NCBI GenBank assembly: GCA_902825875.1 | Contig: CADECP010000016.1 | Span: forward strand, 85,519 to 149,518 | Length of the DNA: 64,000 nt | Source: an uncultured Acidobacteriota bacterium | GTDB lineage: Bacteria; Acidobacteriota; Blastocatellia; RBC074 | Direction of reading: 5' to 3' | Shown here: positions 1-9,806 of the stretch, piece after piece | Position numbering within the stretch: the stretch's first letter is position 1 | Layout: each line of letters starts with the position of its first letter | Program-made: the position numbers and the translations under genes | Notes under the pieces: generated by a model | Databases searched by the model: none | What the model was told of the DNA's origin: nothing | The model's input: only the letters and a program-made list of their open reading frames with translations

Positions 1-2
1 TT

Positions 3-1130
3 GGGGCGGTTTCGACCGGGCTGTTGCTGACGACAAAAGAAACTTCGGTCATCACCGTAGCAGTGTTTTTGGTCGCCATCATTTGTGCTGCGATCTGGGA
101 TACAGTCAAAAAACTGTTTCAGCAACGCCGGTTGACGCCTGCTACGGTTGTTAAAGAATTGAGAAACGACACCGTTTCGGTGTTGCCTTCGCTGGATCAC
201 GCGATGGCTGCGACGATCATCGCCGTGTTTATTCACGTCTTTTTTTATTCATCGCTATTTGACCATTGGGGTGGCGTGATGGATTTCTTTCGTTCCATCG
301 CTCATTGGACGAAAGAACGCAGCAGCAACGATCACGTCAAAATTTTCTGGTACTACGTGGGAATTTTGCTGAAGTTGGAATTGCCTTTGTTGATCGGGGC
401 GCTGCTGGCCGGAGTGCTCATCATTTGGCGAGGCAATCGGTTCTGGCTGTTCACCGGAGCCTGGACGTTCGGGATGACGCTGGCTTATTCGAAGATTCCA
501 TACAAAACTCCTTGGCTGATGATTAGCTTTGTCGTGCCGATGGCTTTGGTTTGCGGGTATGCGGCGGAACGGCTTTACCGCCTGTCGTCGAAATTGACGT
601 GGCAGATTTTATGCGTCGTTGTGTTTGTTGCTTCGTTGGCGGCTTGCTGGCAAATTTCCCGCAAGGTGAACTTTGAAAAATACGACGACAACGGTAACGA
701 AGCCGGATATTTTGTTGAACGTGGCAAAAAATTGGAATTCAAACCCTACCTGGACGGCACGTTCGGTTATGTATATGCCCACACAGACCGCGAGTTTTTA
801 GACCTGATTCGATTGCTTGAACGCGAAGCTGACAAGTTTCCGACGAAAAAGAAAACTGGAATTTACGTTGCATCGCCCGAACACTGGCCTTTGCCATGGT
901 ATTTGCGCGATTATTCCAGCACAGATTATTCAGGACGTTGGCCGGGCGAACCCGGAACTGCTCCGAGCATTTCGCAACCAATTATCCTGGCGCACGGAAA
1001 TCAGCAGGCGAATTTGAACGGCATTGCCGGTTGGCGGGCGAGTTCACGAACTTACAAGCTTCGCCCCGGAGTCGAACTGCTGCTCTTTGTCCGCGACGAA
1101 GTGCCTGCATCAACAGTTCCGCCACAATGA
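3..1130 (+). CDS. TIGR03663-like multi-pass membrane protein (GT-C type), C-terminal part
   Basis: The reading frame is open to the left edge of the window, so this is the C-terminal part of a longer gene; the TTG at 24 is probably internal. The visible part has several hydrophobic segments (about residues 10-30, 55-80, 110-140, 145-165 and 175-215 of the visible sequence) followed by a soluble tail of about 150 residues. The segment KIPYKTPWLMISFVVP between two membrane helices is typical of the TIGR03663 family (Agl23-like flippase-associated proteins), which resemble GT-C glycosyltransferases. A role in lipid-linked sugar transfer at the membrane is inferred from the family only. The next gene starts 27 bases downstream. 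Confidence 0.65.
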   Translation, partial: GAVSTGLLLTTKETSVITVAVFLVAIICAAIWDTVKKLFQQRRLTPATVVKELRNDTVSVLPSLDHAMAATIIAVFIHVFFYSSLFDHWGGVMDFFRSIAHWTKERSSNDHVKIFWYYVGILLKLELPLLIGALLAGVLIIWRGNRFWLFTGAWTFGMTLAYSKIPYKTPWLMISFVVPMALVCGYAAERLYRLSSKLTWQILCVVVFVASLAACWQISRKVNFEKYDDNGNEAGYFVERGKKLEFKPYLDGTFGYVYAHTDREFLDLIRLLEREADKFPTKKKTGIYVASPEHWPLPWYLRDYSSTDYSGRWPGEPGTAPSISQPIILAHGNQQANLNGIAGWRASSRTYKLRPGVELLLFVRDEVPASTVPPQ

Positions 1131-1157
1131 AAACAGTTTTTTGAGGAGAAAGCCGCC

Positions 1158-2879
1158 ATGAAAAATTCTTTGCTCGCAGTTGCCAGCTTTTCGGTTCTGT
1201 TTTCGCTCACTGTTCAAGCACAAACTGCACCAGCGCCCAAAGACAACACCGTCGTTTGCCACGTGCCAACGACAACCAAAGCTTCGGACAAACCGGCTAC
1301 CCTGAAAGACGGATACGGCGATGTTCAAATGCCCGTCACCACCAAATCAGCCGAAGCTCAAAAGTTTTTCAATCAAGGTTTGGCGCTGTTGCATTCGTTC
1401 TGGTTTTACGAATCCGACCGGTCGTTTGAGCGCGCGGCTCAACTCGATCCTGATTGCGCGATGGCGCAGTGGGGAATTGCGATGGCGGCGGTCAACGAAA
1501 CTCGCCGAGACGCCGCGATCAAACGCGCCAAAGAACTCGCTCCGAAAGCCAGTGAACGCGAACGGCTGTACATCGAAGCCGTCGAAGCTCGTTACAAAGG
1601 CGAACGAACGACGATTCAGAACAACGGGTTTCTCGGCGCAAGCTCGGCGTACCAAAACTCTATGCGAAAGATCGTCGCGTTTTATCCTGACGATCTGGAA
1701 GCCAAATTGTTTCTTGCGCTGGCGTTGATGTCCGGCTTCGAACGTGATGGAGCGCCGCGACCGGGCACGGTTGAATCCATGACGATGTTGCAATTGGTGT
1801 TGGCGAAATCTCCGAATCATCTGGCGGCGCATCATTACATGATTCACGCCACCGAATCAGGCAAACGCGCCATTGACGGCGTTCCTTCGGCGGATGTGTA
1901 TGGCACGTTGGCTCCGAAAGTCGGTCACGCAGTTCACATGCCCGGCCACACTTATGTTCACGTTGACCGTTGGGATGATGCGGCCAAAGCCTTTGAAGGT
2001 TCTGCCGAAGTTGATCGCGCCTACATCCGCGACAACAGAGAAGAGACCGATCACGCCGCTGGCCCTTATGGCCACAACGTGCATTTCCTGGCGATGGTCT
2101 ATGGCTATCAAGGCCGTTACCGCGACGCCATTCGCGCCAGCCAGGAACTGCTGGACGCAACGAAAGCTCCCGGCGAAACGAAATCACGGACTGCGTTGGA
2201 AGGCAGGATTTCGATGATGCGCGCGCTGGTTCGCTTCGAGAAGTATGATGAAATTCTGGATGGTAAATCCTTGCCCGACGAAAGCGTTTTTGAAGTCGTC
2301 AAAGCCTGGCGTTATTACTCGCAAGCGATTGCTTCGCTTGGCAAAGGCGATATTGCGACGACGAGGGTGAAGCTCGACACGCTGGAACGCGAAATTGCCT
2401 GGTTGAAAGACAAATTCGCCAAAGCCAAAGACCTGCCGCAAGCTGGTCGTCAACGCCAGCAGCTTCGCGCGTTGAATGTCACGCCATTGGAATTACAAGC
2501 GCGCCTGCTCGCCCACGAAGGCAAAGCCGACGAAGCCATCACCAAATTGAAAGAAGCCATCGAAGAAGAAATCAAACTCGGTTATTCCGAACCGCCGCTT
2601 TACCCAGTGCCGATGGAAGAAGTTGCCGGGAAAGTTTGCGTGGAACTGAAACGCTGGAAAGAAGCGGAAGAATTTTTCCGAGCCGCCCTGGAACGCGATC
2701 CCGGCAGCGGACGCGCCTACTTCGGGTTGATGCAATCGCAGCAAGCTCTGGGCAAAGACGCCGAAGCCCGCGACAACTACGCCAAATTCGTCAAAGCCTG
2801 GACCAAGGCTGATGCCGACTTGCCGGAAATGAAGCGCGCGAAAGCGATGGCTCAGACATTTGGCGCGTCAGGCCAATAA
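1158..2879 (+). CDS. Secreted tetratricopeptide-repeat protein
   Basis: The 573-residue product begins with a Sec signal peptide (MKNSLLAVASFSVLFSLTVQAQ) and is probably periplasmic or surface exposed. It is built of TPR-like helical hairpins: an N-terminal group around residues 65-105 (FFNQGLALLHSFWFYESDRS...) and a C-terminal group around 440-560 (AEEFFRAALERDPGSGRAYFGL). The start is supported by a GAGGAG Shine-Dalgarno about 10 bases upstream. Histidine-rich stretches (AAHHYMIHATES, HAVHMPGHTYVHVD) at about residues 220-270 are a recurring feature of such proteins in Acidobacteria. No catalytic domain is seen; a scaffolding or binding role is inferred. An imperfect inverted repeat (2959-2970 with 2999-3010) lies downstream. 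Confidence 0.8.
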   Translation: MKNSLLAVASFSVLFSLTVQAQTAPAPKDNTVVCHVPTTTKASDKPATLKDGYGDVQMPVTTKSAEAQKFFNQGLALLHSFWFYESDRSFERAAQLDPDCAMAQWGIAMAAVNETRRDAAIKRAKELAPKASERERLYIEAVEARYKGERTTIQNNGFLGASSAYQNSMRKIVAFYPDDLEAKLFLALALMSGFERDGAPRPGTVESMTMLQLVLAKSPNHLAAHHYMIHATESGKRAIDGVPSADVYGTLAPKVGHAVHMPGHTYVHVDRWDDAAKAFEGSAEVDRAYIRDNREETDHAAGPYGHNVHFLAMVYGYQGRYRDAIRASQELLDATKAPGETKSRTALEGRISMMRALVRFEKYDEILDGKSLPDESVFEVVKAWRYYSQAIASLGKGDIATTRVKLDTLEREIAWLKDKFAKAKDLPQAGRQRQQLRALNVTPLELQARLLAHEGKADEAITKLKEAIEEEIKLGYSEPPLYPVPMEEVAGKVCVELKRWKEAEEFFRAALERDPGSGRAYFGLMQSQQALGKDAEARDNYAKFVKAWTKADADLPEMKRAKAMAQTFGASGQ

Positions 2880-3022
2880 GCAGCTAGTACCTCCGGAATA
2901 CGGTTTCCCACGAATGACGCAGATATTGAAAAAGGGAATTATCTGTTCAGGTTTGAGCTAAATCAGAGCAGGCAACTTATCCTGTCTCAGAGTTTTTTGC
3001 TTTGATTTAGAGTTTCATCGTT

Positions 3023-4141
3023 ATGAAGCAGTTGATGCTGATAGTTTTTCTCGCCTCCACGTTTCTGCCGCAACAACCGGCAGCGGATGTTGCCACGCAA
3101 TTTCAGCGCGCCGTCGCGCTGCAACAGGAAGGCAAACTAGCCGAAGCTGCCGACGAATACCGCGCGCTGTTAAAACGCAAACCCGATTACATTGAAGCTC
3201 AAGCCAATCTGGGCGTCGTGCTGGCACGGCTGGGCCGATACGAAGAATCCGTTGCCGCGTACACGGCGGCATTGAAACTCGCGCCGCAGATGACGCCGAT
3301 TCTGTTCAATCTGGGCATAGCGCATTACCGCGCTGGGCAATTTGCCAAAGCCGTCGAAAGCCTTGAATCCTTGTTGCAGCAAAAACCTGATCTGCTGCAG
3401 GCGCGGCAACTGTACGGGCTTTCGTTGTCGGCGCTGGGACGCGACGAAGAAGCGTTACGGCAATTGGAACCGACGCTGGATGCGGCTCAACCTGATCAGG
3501 CGGTTTTGTATGCGGCTGGATTGGCGTATTTGCGGTTGGGAAAATCCGGTTTGCGCGCGACGTTGGAACGGTTGGCGGCGTTCCCCGCCGGATTGCCTGC
3601 GCTGCATTTGCTGCAAGGCCAGGCGTTCCTGCGTGACCGCGATTACGATCACGCGCTGGAAGAATTGCAGGCAGCGGCCAAACTCAATGCCGACTTGCCG
3701 CGCCTGTATTTTTCGATCGGGCTGGCGAATTTCATGCTCGGCAAACACAAAGAGTCCATCGCGGCGTTTGAAAACGAAACCCGGCGCAATCCGCTAGACA
3801 CGCCTTCGTTGTATTACCTGGCCGAAGCTTATGAAAAAGATGGCAACCTGATTGAGGCGCGGCGTCGGGTGGAAGCTGCGTTGCGGCTCGATCCGCAATT
3901 GCCCGAAGCCAACGGCTTGCTTGGCAAAATTCTGTTCAAACAAGGCCAGCCAGCAGAAGCCGTCAAACTGTTGGAATTCGCCGCGAAGAAAAAATCTGAC
4001 GACCACGAATTGCGCTACGCTTTGGCTCGAACTTATCAGCAACTCGGTCGCAAAGAAGATGCCGCGCGCGAATTCGCCGAAGTCCAACGCCTGAAAGCCG
4101 AACAGCTCAAAAAAGACCGCGCCAACACGCCTAAGCCCTGA
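3023..4141 (+). CDS. Secreted tetratricopeptide-repeat protein
   Basis: A 372-residue protein with a short signal peptide (MKQLMLIVFLASTFLPQ) followed almost entirely by consecutive 34-residue TPR units, for example AVALQQEGKLAEAADEYRAL and NLGIAHYRAGQFAKAVESLE. The repeats run from about residue 28 to the C-terminus, which ends in a lysine-rich tail. It belongs to the general TPR/Sel1-like helical repeat superfamily and probably mediates protein-protein contacts outside the cytoplasm. No good Shine-Dalgarno is visible before the ATG. The gene is convergent with the CRTAC1 gene and abuts it, the two stop codons being adjacent at 4141/4142. Confidence 0.8.
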   Translation: MKQLMLIVFLASTFLPQQPAADVATQFQRAVALQQEGKLAEAADEYRALLKRKPDYIEAQANLGVVLARLGRYEESVAAYTAALKLAPQMTPILFNLGIAHYRAGQFAKAVESLESLLQQKPDLLQARQLYGLSLSALGRDEEALRQLEPTLDAAQPDQAVLYAAGLAYLRLGKSGLRATLERLAAFPAGLPALHLLQGQAFLRDRDYDHALEELQAAAKLNADLPRLYFSIGLANFMLGKHKESIAAFENETRRNPLDTPSLYYLAEAYEKDGNLIEARRRVEAALRLDPQLPEANGLLGKILFKQGQPAEAVKLLEFAAKKKSDDHELRYALARTYQQLGRKEDAAREFAEVQRLKAEQLKKDRANTPKP

Positions 4142-5812
4142 TTATTTCTTGGCAATCTTCAGCACTTGATTCACGGCGACTTTCGACCGTTTTTCCGTCT
4201 TGCCGCTCGGCCAGCGAATGCTGATTTCATCCACCACCTTTGCTTCGCCCAACCCGAAATGCAGCCGCCAATCGGAATGCGAGATGTAACTGTCGCCCGC
4301 GCGGACTTCATCAACTTGAGTTAAACCGCCAGCTTTCACTGCGACGCGAGCGCCGACCGCGTTGCGGTTTGATTTTGTTCCAACCAGTTTCAGGCTGAGC
4401 CAGTTGCCGGATTTCGATCCGGTTTCGTTGCGAAGCAACATAGGCTCGCCATCCAGTTCATTGACGATTACATCCACGTCGCCGTCTTCGTCGTAATCGC
4501 CGAAAGCCGCTCCACGCGAAGCTCTGCGAACGGTCAAAGCTTCGCCAACTTCATTCGACAAGTCGGCGAATGTTCCGTTGCGCAAATTTCGGTAAAACAA
4601 TTTTCGCTGAGGATATTGGCCGCCGGAAAAAGCGCCTTCGATTTGAGGGTAGACGTGGCCGTTGGCCACCAGCAAATCCGGCCAGCCATCGTGGTCGGCG
4701 TCAAAAAACTTCACGCCCCATCCAACCAGTGGCAAGGCGGCTTCGGCAGTTTTGGTTGAGCGGGTCACGTCACTGAAAGTCCCGTCGGCGTTTTTGCGAT
4801 AAATGGTGTTGTACTGTTCGGCGAAGTTGGTGACGACCAAATCCAATCGCCCGTCGCGGTCATAATCGGCGACGGAAATTCCCATTGAACCTTGTTCGAC
4901 GCCGTTTTCATCCACGGCCACACCGAGCATCAAACCCATTTCGGTAAACGTGCCGTCGTGATTATTGCGATAGGCGTAATTCGGCGTCGCGTCGTTGGCG
5001 ACAAAAATATCCGGCCAACCGTCATCGTCAAAATCCGTCCAGACCACGCCCAAACCGTAATGCCCTGCGGAGTCCTCGACTTTGGCCTGTTTGCTGACAT
5101 CGGTGAACGTGCCGTCGCCATTGTTTCGATAAAGCATATCGCCCGCGCCGGGCAAACCTCGCGGGCCGCACTGAACTTCGACGTTGCGAAAACGACAGGT
5201 TTCGCCTTTGCCAAATTGCGGCAGTTTGTCGAGCGAAAATTCAACGTAATTGGCGACGAACAAATCCAGATCGCCATCGCGGTCATAATCGCCCCAGGCC
5301 GAACCGGTCGAAAACCGCGCATCGCCGACTCCGGCTTTGGCCGTCACATCTTCAAACTTGCCGCCGGAGTTTCGATAAAGTTTGTTCGCGCCAAAACAGG
5401 TCACATAAAGATCGTCGTCGCCATCGTTGTCAAAATCAGCGATGGACACTCCCATCGCCCAGCCCGGATCGGCCAGACCGACTTTGGCGGCGACTTCTTC
5501 AAATTTGCCGTTGCCCAGATTTCGATACAGCGCCGCCGCCGGACGAGGCTTTTTGGCCAATGCGGCTTCGACCGAATACGAATTGAGCAGGTAAATATCC
5601 AGCCGCCCGTCTCCATCGAAATCAAACATTGCAACGCCGCCGCCCATGCTTTCGACGATGTATTTCTTCTCGGCGGACGAAGCGTTGACGAAGTTGATGC
5701 CAGCGGCTTTCGTCACATCGGCGAATTTGATTGGCGATGAGGTTTTCTGGAATGAAGCGCCAACGATCAATGTCATCGAAAGGCAGACAATTGCGGCTTT
5801 AAATAATCGCAT
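4142..5812 (-). CDS. CRTAC1 family protein: FG-GAP/VCBS repeats plus ASPIC/UnbV domain
   Basis: The ATG at 5812 is chosen because it directly precedes a signal peptide (MRLFKAAIVCLSMTLIVGASF); an in-frame start 45 bases further upstream adds an unlikely polar extension. About seven FG-GAP/VCBS repeats carry calcium-loop motifs of the type DxDxDGxxD: DFDGDGRLDIYL, DFDNDGDDDLYV, DYDRDGDLDLFV, DFDDDGWPDIFV, DYDRDGRLDLVV, DADHDGWPDLLV and DYDEDGDVDVIV. The C-terminal hundred residues match the ASPIC/UnbV domain (NAVGARVAVKAGG ... RWPSGKTE). The fold predicts an extracellular calcium-binding beta-propeller. Such proteins are abundant in Acidobacteria and Planctomycetes; the substrate is unknown. 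Confidence 0.88.
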   Translation of the reverse strand: MRLFKAAIVCLSMTLIVGASFQKTSSPIKFADVTKAAGINFVNASSAEKKYIVESMGGGVAMFDFDGDGRLDIYLLNSYSVEAALAKKPRPAAALYRNLGNGKFEEVAAKVGLADPGWAMGVSIADFDNDGDDDLYVTCFGANKLYRNSGGKFEDVTAKAGVGDARFSTGSAWGDYDRDGDLDLFVANYVEFSLDKLPQFGKGETCRFRNVEVQCGPRGLPGAGDMLYRNNGDGTFTDVSKQAKVEDSAGHYGLGVVWTDFDDDGWPDIFVANDATPNYAYRNNHDGTFTEMGLMLGVAVDENGVEQGSMGISVADYDRDGRLDLVVTNFAEQYNTIYRKNADGTFSDVTRSTKTAEAALPLVGWGVKFFDADHDGWPDLLVANGHVYPQIEGAFSGGQYPQRKLFYRNLRNGTFADLSNEVGEALTVRRASRGAAFGDYDEDGDVDVIVNELDGEPMLLRNETGSKSGNWLSLKLVGTKSNRNAVGARVAVKAGGLTQVDEVRAGDSYISHSDWRLHFGLGEAKVVDEISIRWPSGKTEKRSKVAVNQVLKIAKK

Positions 5813-5827
5813 GGTGTTTTTCGCATA

Positions 5828-5870
5828 ACAAAAAAGGTGAAGAGGCGATTGACTCACCCCTTCACCTTTT
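5828..5870 (-). terminator. Rho-independent terminator after ftsH
   Basis: Read on the minus strand, AAAAGGTGAAG pairs with CTTCACCTTTT (arms 5860-5870 and 5832-5842) and is followed by a T run. It lies 24 bases past the ftsH stop and just before the CRTAC1 start, so it separates the two genes. Confidence 0.7.
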
Positions 5871-5893
5871 CATCAAATCATCCGTTCACGCCA

Positions 5894-7810
5894 TCAGGCC
5901 GTAGCCGGATTGCCGCCAGTGATCGGCGGCAGAATCGGTTTCAGCACCGGTTCTTTGTCGGCGGGCTTGTCTGATTCCGGTCGCGGACGTGGCGTCGGTT
6001 CATCGTCGTCGAGTGGCAAACCAGCCACCACGCGGCGAATCTGTACGGCGTCCAGAGTTTCGCGTACCAGCAGTTCCTGAGCCAGCCGCTCCATCGCATC
6101 GCGGTTGTCCAGAATGATCTGTCGAGCGCGTTCGTATTGATCGAAGACAATGCGTTTGACTTCCTGATCAATTTTGACGGCGGTGTCTTCGCTGTAATCC
6201 TGGTGTTGAGCGATTTCACGGCCAAGGAAGATTTGCTCTTCTTTTTTGCCGAACGTCAGCGGACCCAGATGGGACATACCGAATTCGCACACCATCCGGC
6301 GAGCAAGTTCGGTCGCGCGTTCGATGTCGTTGGATGCGCCGGTCGTGATTTTGCCGAGGAAGATGTCTTCGGCCAAACGTCCGCCCATCAAAATGGCAAT
6401 CGAACCTTCGATGTAATCCAGGCTGTGCGTATAGCGGTCGCCTTCGGGCAGTTGCTGGGTCAATCCCAACGCCATTCCGCGCGGAATGATCGTGACCTTA
6501 TGAACCGGATCGGCGTTCGGCACTTTCAAACCGACGATGGTGTGACCGGCTTCGTGGTAAGCGGTGGTTTTCTTTTCCTCTTCGGACATTACCGCGGATT
6601 TGCGTTCCGAACCCATCAGGACTTTGTCTTTCGCCCATTCAAAATCCATCATCGCCACCATTTTTTTGTTGTAGCGAGCGGCGTTCAGCGCGGCTTCGTT
6701 GACCAGATTGGCCAGATCGGCTCCGGTGAAACCCGGTGTTCCGCGAGCGATGACCGAAATATCCACGTCTTCGCCGAGCGGGATTTTGCGCGTGTGAACC
6801 GACAAGATTCCTTCGCGGCCTTTCACGTCGGGACGGTTGACGATGACTCGACGATCAAAACGTCCAGGACGGAGCAACGCCGGATCAAGTACGTCAGGCC
6901 GGTTGGTCGAAGCGACCAGAATCACGCCATCATTCGATTCGAAGCCGTCCATTTCGACCAGCAACTGGTTCAGCGTTTGTTCGCGTTCGTCGTGACCGCC
7001 GCCCAGTCCGGCTCCGCGATGACGACCGACCGCGTCAATTTCGTCAATGAAGATGATGCACGGAGCGTTCTTTTTGCCCTGCTCAAACAGGTCGCGGACG
7101 CGGCTGGCTCCGACGCCGACGAACATTTCGACAAAATCCGAACCGGAAATGGAAAAGAACGGCACGTTGGCTTCACCGGCGATGGCGCGTGCCAACAAGG
7201 TTTTGCCAGTTCCCGGAGGCCCCATCATCAAGACGCCTTTCGGAATGCGGCCACCGAGTTTTTGGAATTTTTGCGGTTCTTTGAGGAATTCGATGATCTC
7301 TTGAAGCTCTTCTTTGGCTTCGTCCACGCCAGCCACGTCTTTGAATGTAACGCGCTTTTGTTGGTTGGAAAGCAGCTTGGCGCGGCTCTTGCCGAAGCTC
7401 AGGGCTTTGTTGCCGCCCGATTGCATCTGCCGCAGCATGAAAATCCAGAGCGCAATAATCAGCACAAACGGCGCATAAAAAATCAGCGCCTGCATCCACA
7501 TTCCGCTGGTGGCGGAGTTGTTGTATTCAACCCGCACATTATTTTTTCGCATCGCTTCGGCAATGGTGTCTGCGCTTTTTTCACCGCCGATTTGGGTCGT
7601 GTAGTTTCGCTGGTCTACCAGCTTGCCGACGACTTTTTCTTTCTCGATTTGAGCGGATGTCACTTGTTTGGCTTCAACTTTTTCCATCAACTCGTTGTAA
7701 GCCAGCGGCACTGGCTGATTCACGCTGGGATTGTTGAAGAAACGATAAAGTAGAACGGCTCCGCCGATAATCACCACCCAAAAAATTACTTGTCTAACTG
7801 TCGAGTTCAA
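5894..7810 (-). CDS. ftsH: ATP-dependent zinc metalloprotease FtsH
   Basis: The membrane-anchored AAA+ protease that degrades misfolded membrane proteins and short-lived regulators. The 638-residue product has two membrane segments (about 8-25 and 107-126), Walker A GPPGTGKT at 197-204, Walker B IIFIDEID at 252-259, the second region of homology with RPGRFDR at 314-320, and the zinc site HEAGH at 419-423. The C-terminus is a proline-rich tail. The start is a TTG, supported by GGAGG nine bases upstream and by alignment with the usual FtsH N-terminus. It lies downstream of tilS with a 154-base gap, the tilS-ftsH neighbourhood common in bacteria, and ends at a clear terminator. Confidence 0.97.
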   Translation of the reverse strand: MNSTVRQVIFWVVIIGGAVLLYRFFNNPSVNQPVPLAYNELMEKVEAKQVTSAQIEKEKVVGKLVDQRNYTTQIGGEKSADTIAEAMRKNNVRVEYNNSATSGMWMQALIFYAPFVLIIALWIFMLRQMQSGGNKALSFGKSRAKLLSNQQKRVTFKDVAGVDEAKEELQEIIEFLKEPQKFQKLGGRIPKGVLMMGPPGTGKTLLARAIAGEANVPFFSISGSDFVEMFVGVGASRVRDLFEQGKKNAPCIIFIDEIDAVGRHRGAGLGGGHDEREQTLNQLLVEMDGFESNDGVILVASTNRPDVLDPALLRPGRFDRRVIVNRPDVKGREGILSVHTRKIPLGEDVDISVIARGTPGFTGADLANLVNEAALNAARYNKKMVAMMDFEWAKDKVLMGSERKSAVMSEEEKKTTAYHEAGHTIVGLKVPNADPVHKVTIIPRGMALGLTQQLPEGDRYTHSLDYIEGSIAILMGGRLAEDIFLGKITTGASNDIERATELARRMVCEFGMSHLGPLTFGKKEEQIFLGREIAQHQDYSEDTAVKIDQEVKRIVFDQYERARQIILDNRDAMERLAQELLVRETLDAVQIRRVVAGLPLDDDEPTPRPRPESDKPADKEPVLKPILPPITGGNPATA

Positions 7811-7964
7811 AATCAGTTACCTCCGTTGAAATCCTGGCAGGCATTCTAGCCTATCAAAGCGAATTTCGCTCGCCATTTGCCCGCAAAACAGCCACAAAGT
7901 TTTAGACGCCCAACCAATTGGCAAGGTTTCGACTTTGTATCCGCCCGAAATTTCCAAAACTGTT

Positions 7965-9002
7965 TCAATTGTCAGCGTCTTCGCCTGTATTTTCCGTCGA
8001 AACTGCGCTGATTTCCTTTCGCGCAAGTTCAAGAACGCCGGATTTGCGTCGAACTTGCCAATCGCCAGGCAATTCAATTACTCGCCCGCTTTTTCCGGCG
8101 CTCAACAATCGTTCAATCGCGGCCAGATGAACGGCTTCGATTCTCTGCAATCCGCCGCGCGTTTCTTTCAACCACTGTCGCAGAACTCGGCGACGAATCG
8201 CCAACGGATTTGTCATCAGCCGTTTAATGCTCAAACCTTCGCCTTGTCGAACTTCGGCCAGAGCTTCAATCGTCGCTTGCCGCAAAAAGTTTTCGTCTTC
8301 GGTCAATAACTCAGCCACACGAACCAGCGAAAGATTGACGCTCGGATTGAAACTTTTCAGCAGCGGCAACAACTCCTGCCGAATGCGGTTGCGTGTGAAT
8401 TCCATCGAATCGTTGGAACGGTCGTGGCGAAATTCCAATTTGTAATGCTCGCAATGTTCCGCCACTTCTTCTCGCGTGACGGCCAGCAACGGACGAATCA
8501 ACGTCACCAATTGGCCAAGCGGTCTGACTTCATGGACGCCTGCCAGTCCTTCTGCGCCAACGCCTCGCAGCAATCGCATCAAAATCGTTTCTGCTTGATC
8601 GTCCAAAGTGTGAGCCGTGCAGACCGATTTAGCTCCAACCGTTTCAGCCGTTCGCCTCAGAAATTCGTATCGAATCCGTCGCGCAATCGCTTCCAGATTT
8701 TGTTTTTCCTCCCGCGCAATGTTTGCCACAGCAATTCGCTCAGTAACGTAATCCAATGCACGTTCGGTGGCTAAACTACGAACAAAGGCTTCGTCGCCGT
8801 CGGAATCTTCGCCGCGAAGTTGATGATTCAAATGAGCGACAAACAACTTAGCGGACAATTTGCCTCGCTGGCGAAGCCGAACCAGTGCGTCGAGCAAGGC
8901 GACCGAATCCATTCCGCCGGAAACGGCTACAACCAACGATTCGTGTTCGGCAACGCCAATTCGCCGAATTGCTGCTTTTAATTTTTGCTCAAGCTTCGTC
9001 AC
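7965..9002 (-). CDS. tilS: tRNA(Ile)-lysidine synthase TilS
   Basis: TilS attaches lysine to C34 of the AUA-reading tRNA-Ile, changing both amino-acid identity and codon reading. The PP-loop ATPase motif SGGMDS is at about residues 29-34 and further N-type ATP pyrophosphatase motifs follow (AHLNHQLRG, TAHTLDDQAETILMRLLRG). The product has 345 residues, shorter than the E. coli enzyme; the far C-terminal subdomain appears reduced. The start is a GTG. It is probably expressed together with ftsH. Confidence 0.92.
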   Translation of the reverse strand: MTKLEQKLKAAIRRIGVAEHESLVVAVSGGMDSVALLDALVRLRQRGKLSAKLFVAHLNHQLRGEDSDGDEAFVRSLATERALDYVTERIAVANIAREEKQNLEAIARRIRYEFLRRTAETVGAKSVCTAHTLDDQAETILMRLLRGVGAEGLAGVHEVRPLGQLVTLIRPLLAVTREEVAEHCEHYKLEFRHDRSNDSMEFTRNRIRQELLPLLKSFNPSVNLSLVRVAELLTEDENFLRQATIEALAEVRQGEGLSIKRLMTNPLAIRRRVLRQWLKETRGGLQRIEAVHLAAIERLLSAGKSGRVIELPGDWQVRRKSGVLELARKEISAVSTENTGEDADN

Positions 9003-9089
9003 TTGTTTGCAGTTCTATCGTCAAAAGGTAAATTCTCTGCCAGCGCAGACGGCTTCACTCTGAAACGCAGGCGAGAATTTTTCAAACAG

Positions 9090-9222
9090 GGTAACTGCTT
9101 AGCGGGTACGGAACGGGAAGCGGTAGCGCCCCGGTTTCTTGTGAGGCGTGAGCTTTGTAAGCATCCCGTCGCTACCGCTCCGGGTTCCGTACCGAGTTTT
9201 TGGCTCCAGGCTGAGCAGTTAC
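9090..9222. repeat. Imperfect long inverted repeat (MITE/REP-like) upstream of a hypothetical gene
   Basis: The left arm 9090-9128 (GGTAACTGCT, then GGTACGGAAC, then AAGCGGTAGCG) is mirrored by CGCTACCGCT and GTTCCGTACC at 9170-9193 and GAGCAGTTACC at 9212-9222. The arms bracket about 40 bases without coding potential. The structure is like a miniature inverted-repeat element; no transposase is linked to it here. Confidence 0.65.
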
Positions 9223-9245
9223 CAAACAGAACTCTTGGAGAAAAC

Positions 9246-9794
9246 ATGGAAGTTTGGAAATCAGGCGGGAATTTGTTGTTGATCGTTGCGGCGAGTTTGT
9301 CGCTGTTGGCTGGCAGATGTTCAAAAGACCCGGAATCGGTTCGCGTGGCGGCATTGGCCGAAACCGTCAACGGACTGTCGAAATGCACTTCGTCGGGAAC
9401 CGCCGGAATTCCTCAATTGGCTGTCGTGTCCGTCACCAATGCCCCAAACGAAACCGCCGTCCGGGTTGTGATCTACGCGACTGATTCGCCGGTTGAATTT
9501 TCGCTGCCGGTTTACAGATTGAGCGCCGGTCGCTGGTTGATCGGCGAAAAAGACCGCGCGTTTTTGCTCGATGAAAAATGCCGCGAATACAAATTGCGAG
9601 ATCGGCGCACAGCCAATGGGCAGGCATTTCCGCAGGATGGAATTGTCCGGCTCAACCCCGGCCAATCATTTGAAGCAACATTCAGCTTCAACCGCGTAAA
9701 AGAAGAAACCAAAATCGGGATGCTGGTTTATGCCGGAAAAAATCTGCCGTTTATCATCACCCAGCCACAAACCAGCTCCAGCCCATCGAATTAA
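9246..9794 (+). CDS. Hypothetical exported protein
   Basis: A 182-residue product of unknown family. The ATG at 9246 is preferred because TTGGAG lies seven bases upstream and the N-terminus that follows (MEVWKSGGNLLLIVAASLSL) looks like a signal peptide; the open frame reaches back through the inverted repeat to 8985, but that part looks non-coding. A cysteine after LLAGR could be a lipidation site, although arginine before the cysteine is atypical. The body is beta-rich with few conserved-looking motifs. It converges on the double zinc-ribbon gene, with 12 bases between the stops. Confidence 0.6.
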   Translation: MEVWKSGGNLLLIVAASLSLLAGRCSKDPESVRVAALAETVNGLSKCTSSGTAGIPQLAVVSVTNAPNETAVRVVIYATDSPVEFSLPVYRLSAGRWLIGEKDRAFLLDEKCREYKLRDRRTANGQAFPQDGIVRLNPGQSFEATFSFNRVKEETKIGMLVYAGKNLPFIITQPQTSSSPSN

Positions 9795-9806
9795 GCACAA
9801 CACGGC

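Noticed and set aside
24-80. True start of the first gene at the TTG at position 24
   Set aside because: The frame is open to the window edge and the family is much longer, so the start lies outside.
6137-7753. Long plus-strand frame opposite ftsH (538 codons)
   Set aside because: Fully antisense to ftsH; its protein has no family features, and the ftsH frame carries all expected motifs.
8985-9245. N-terminal extension of the hypothetical exported gene
   Set aside because: It would translate the inverted repeat and overlap tilS; the ATG at 9246 has a ribosome site and a signal peptide.
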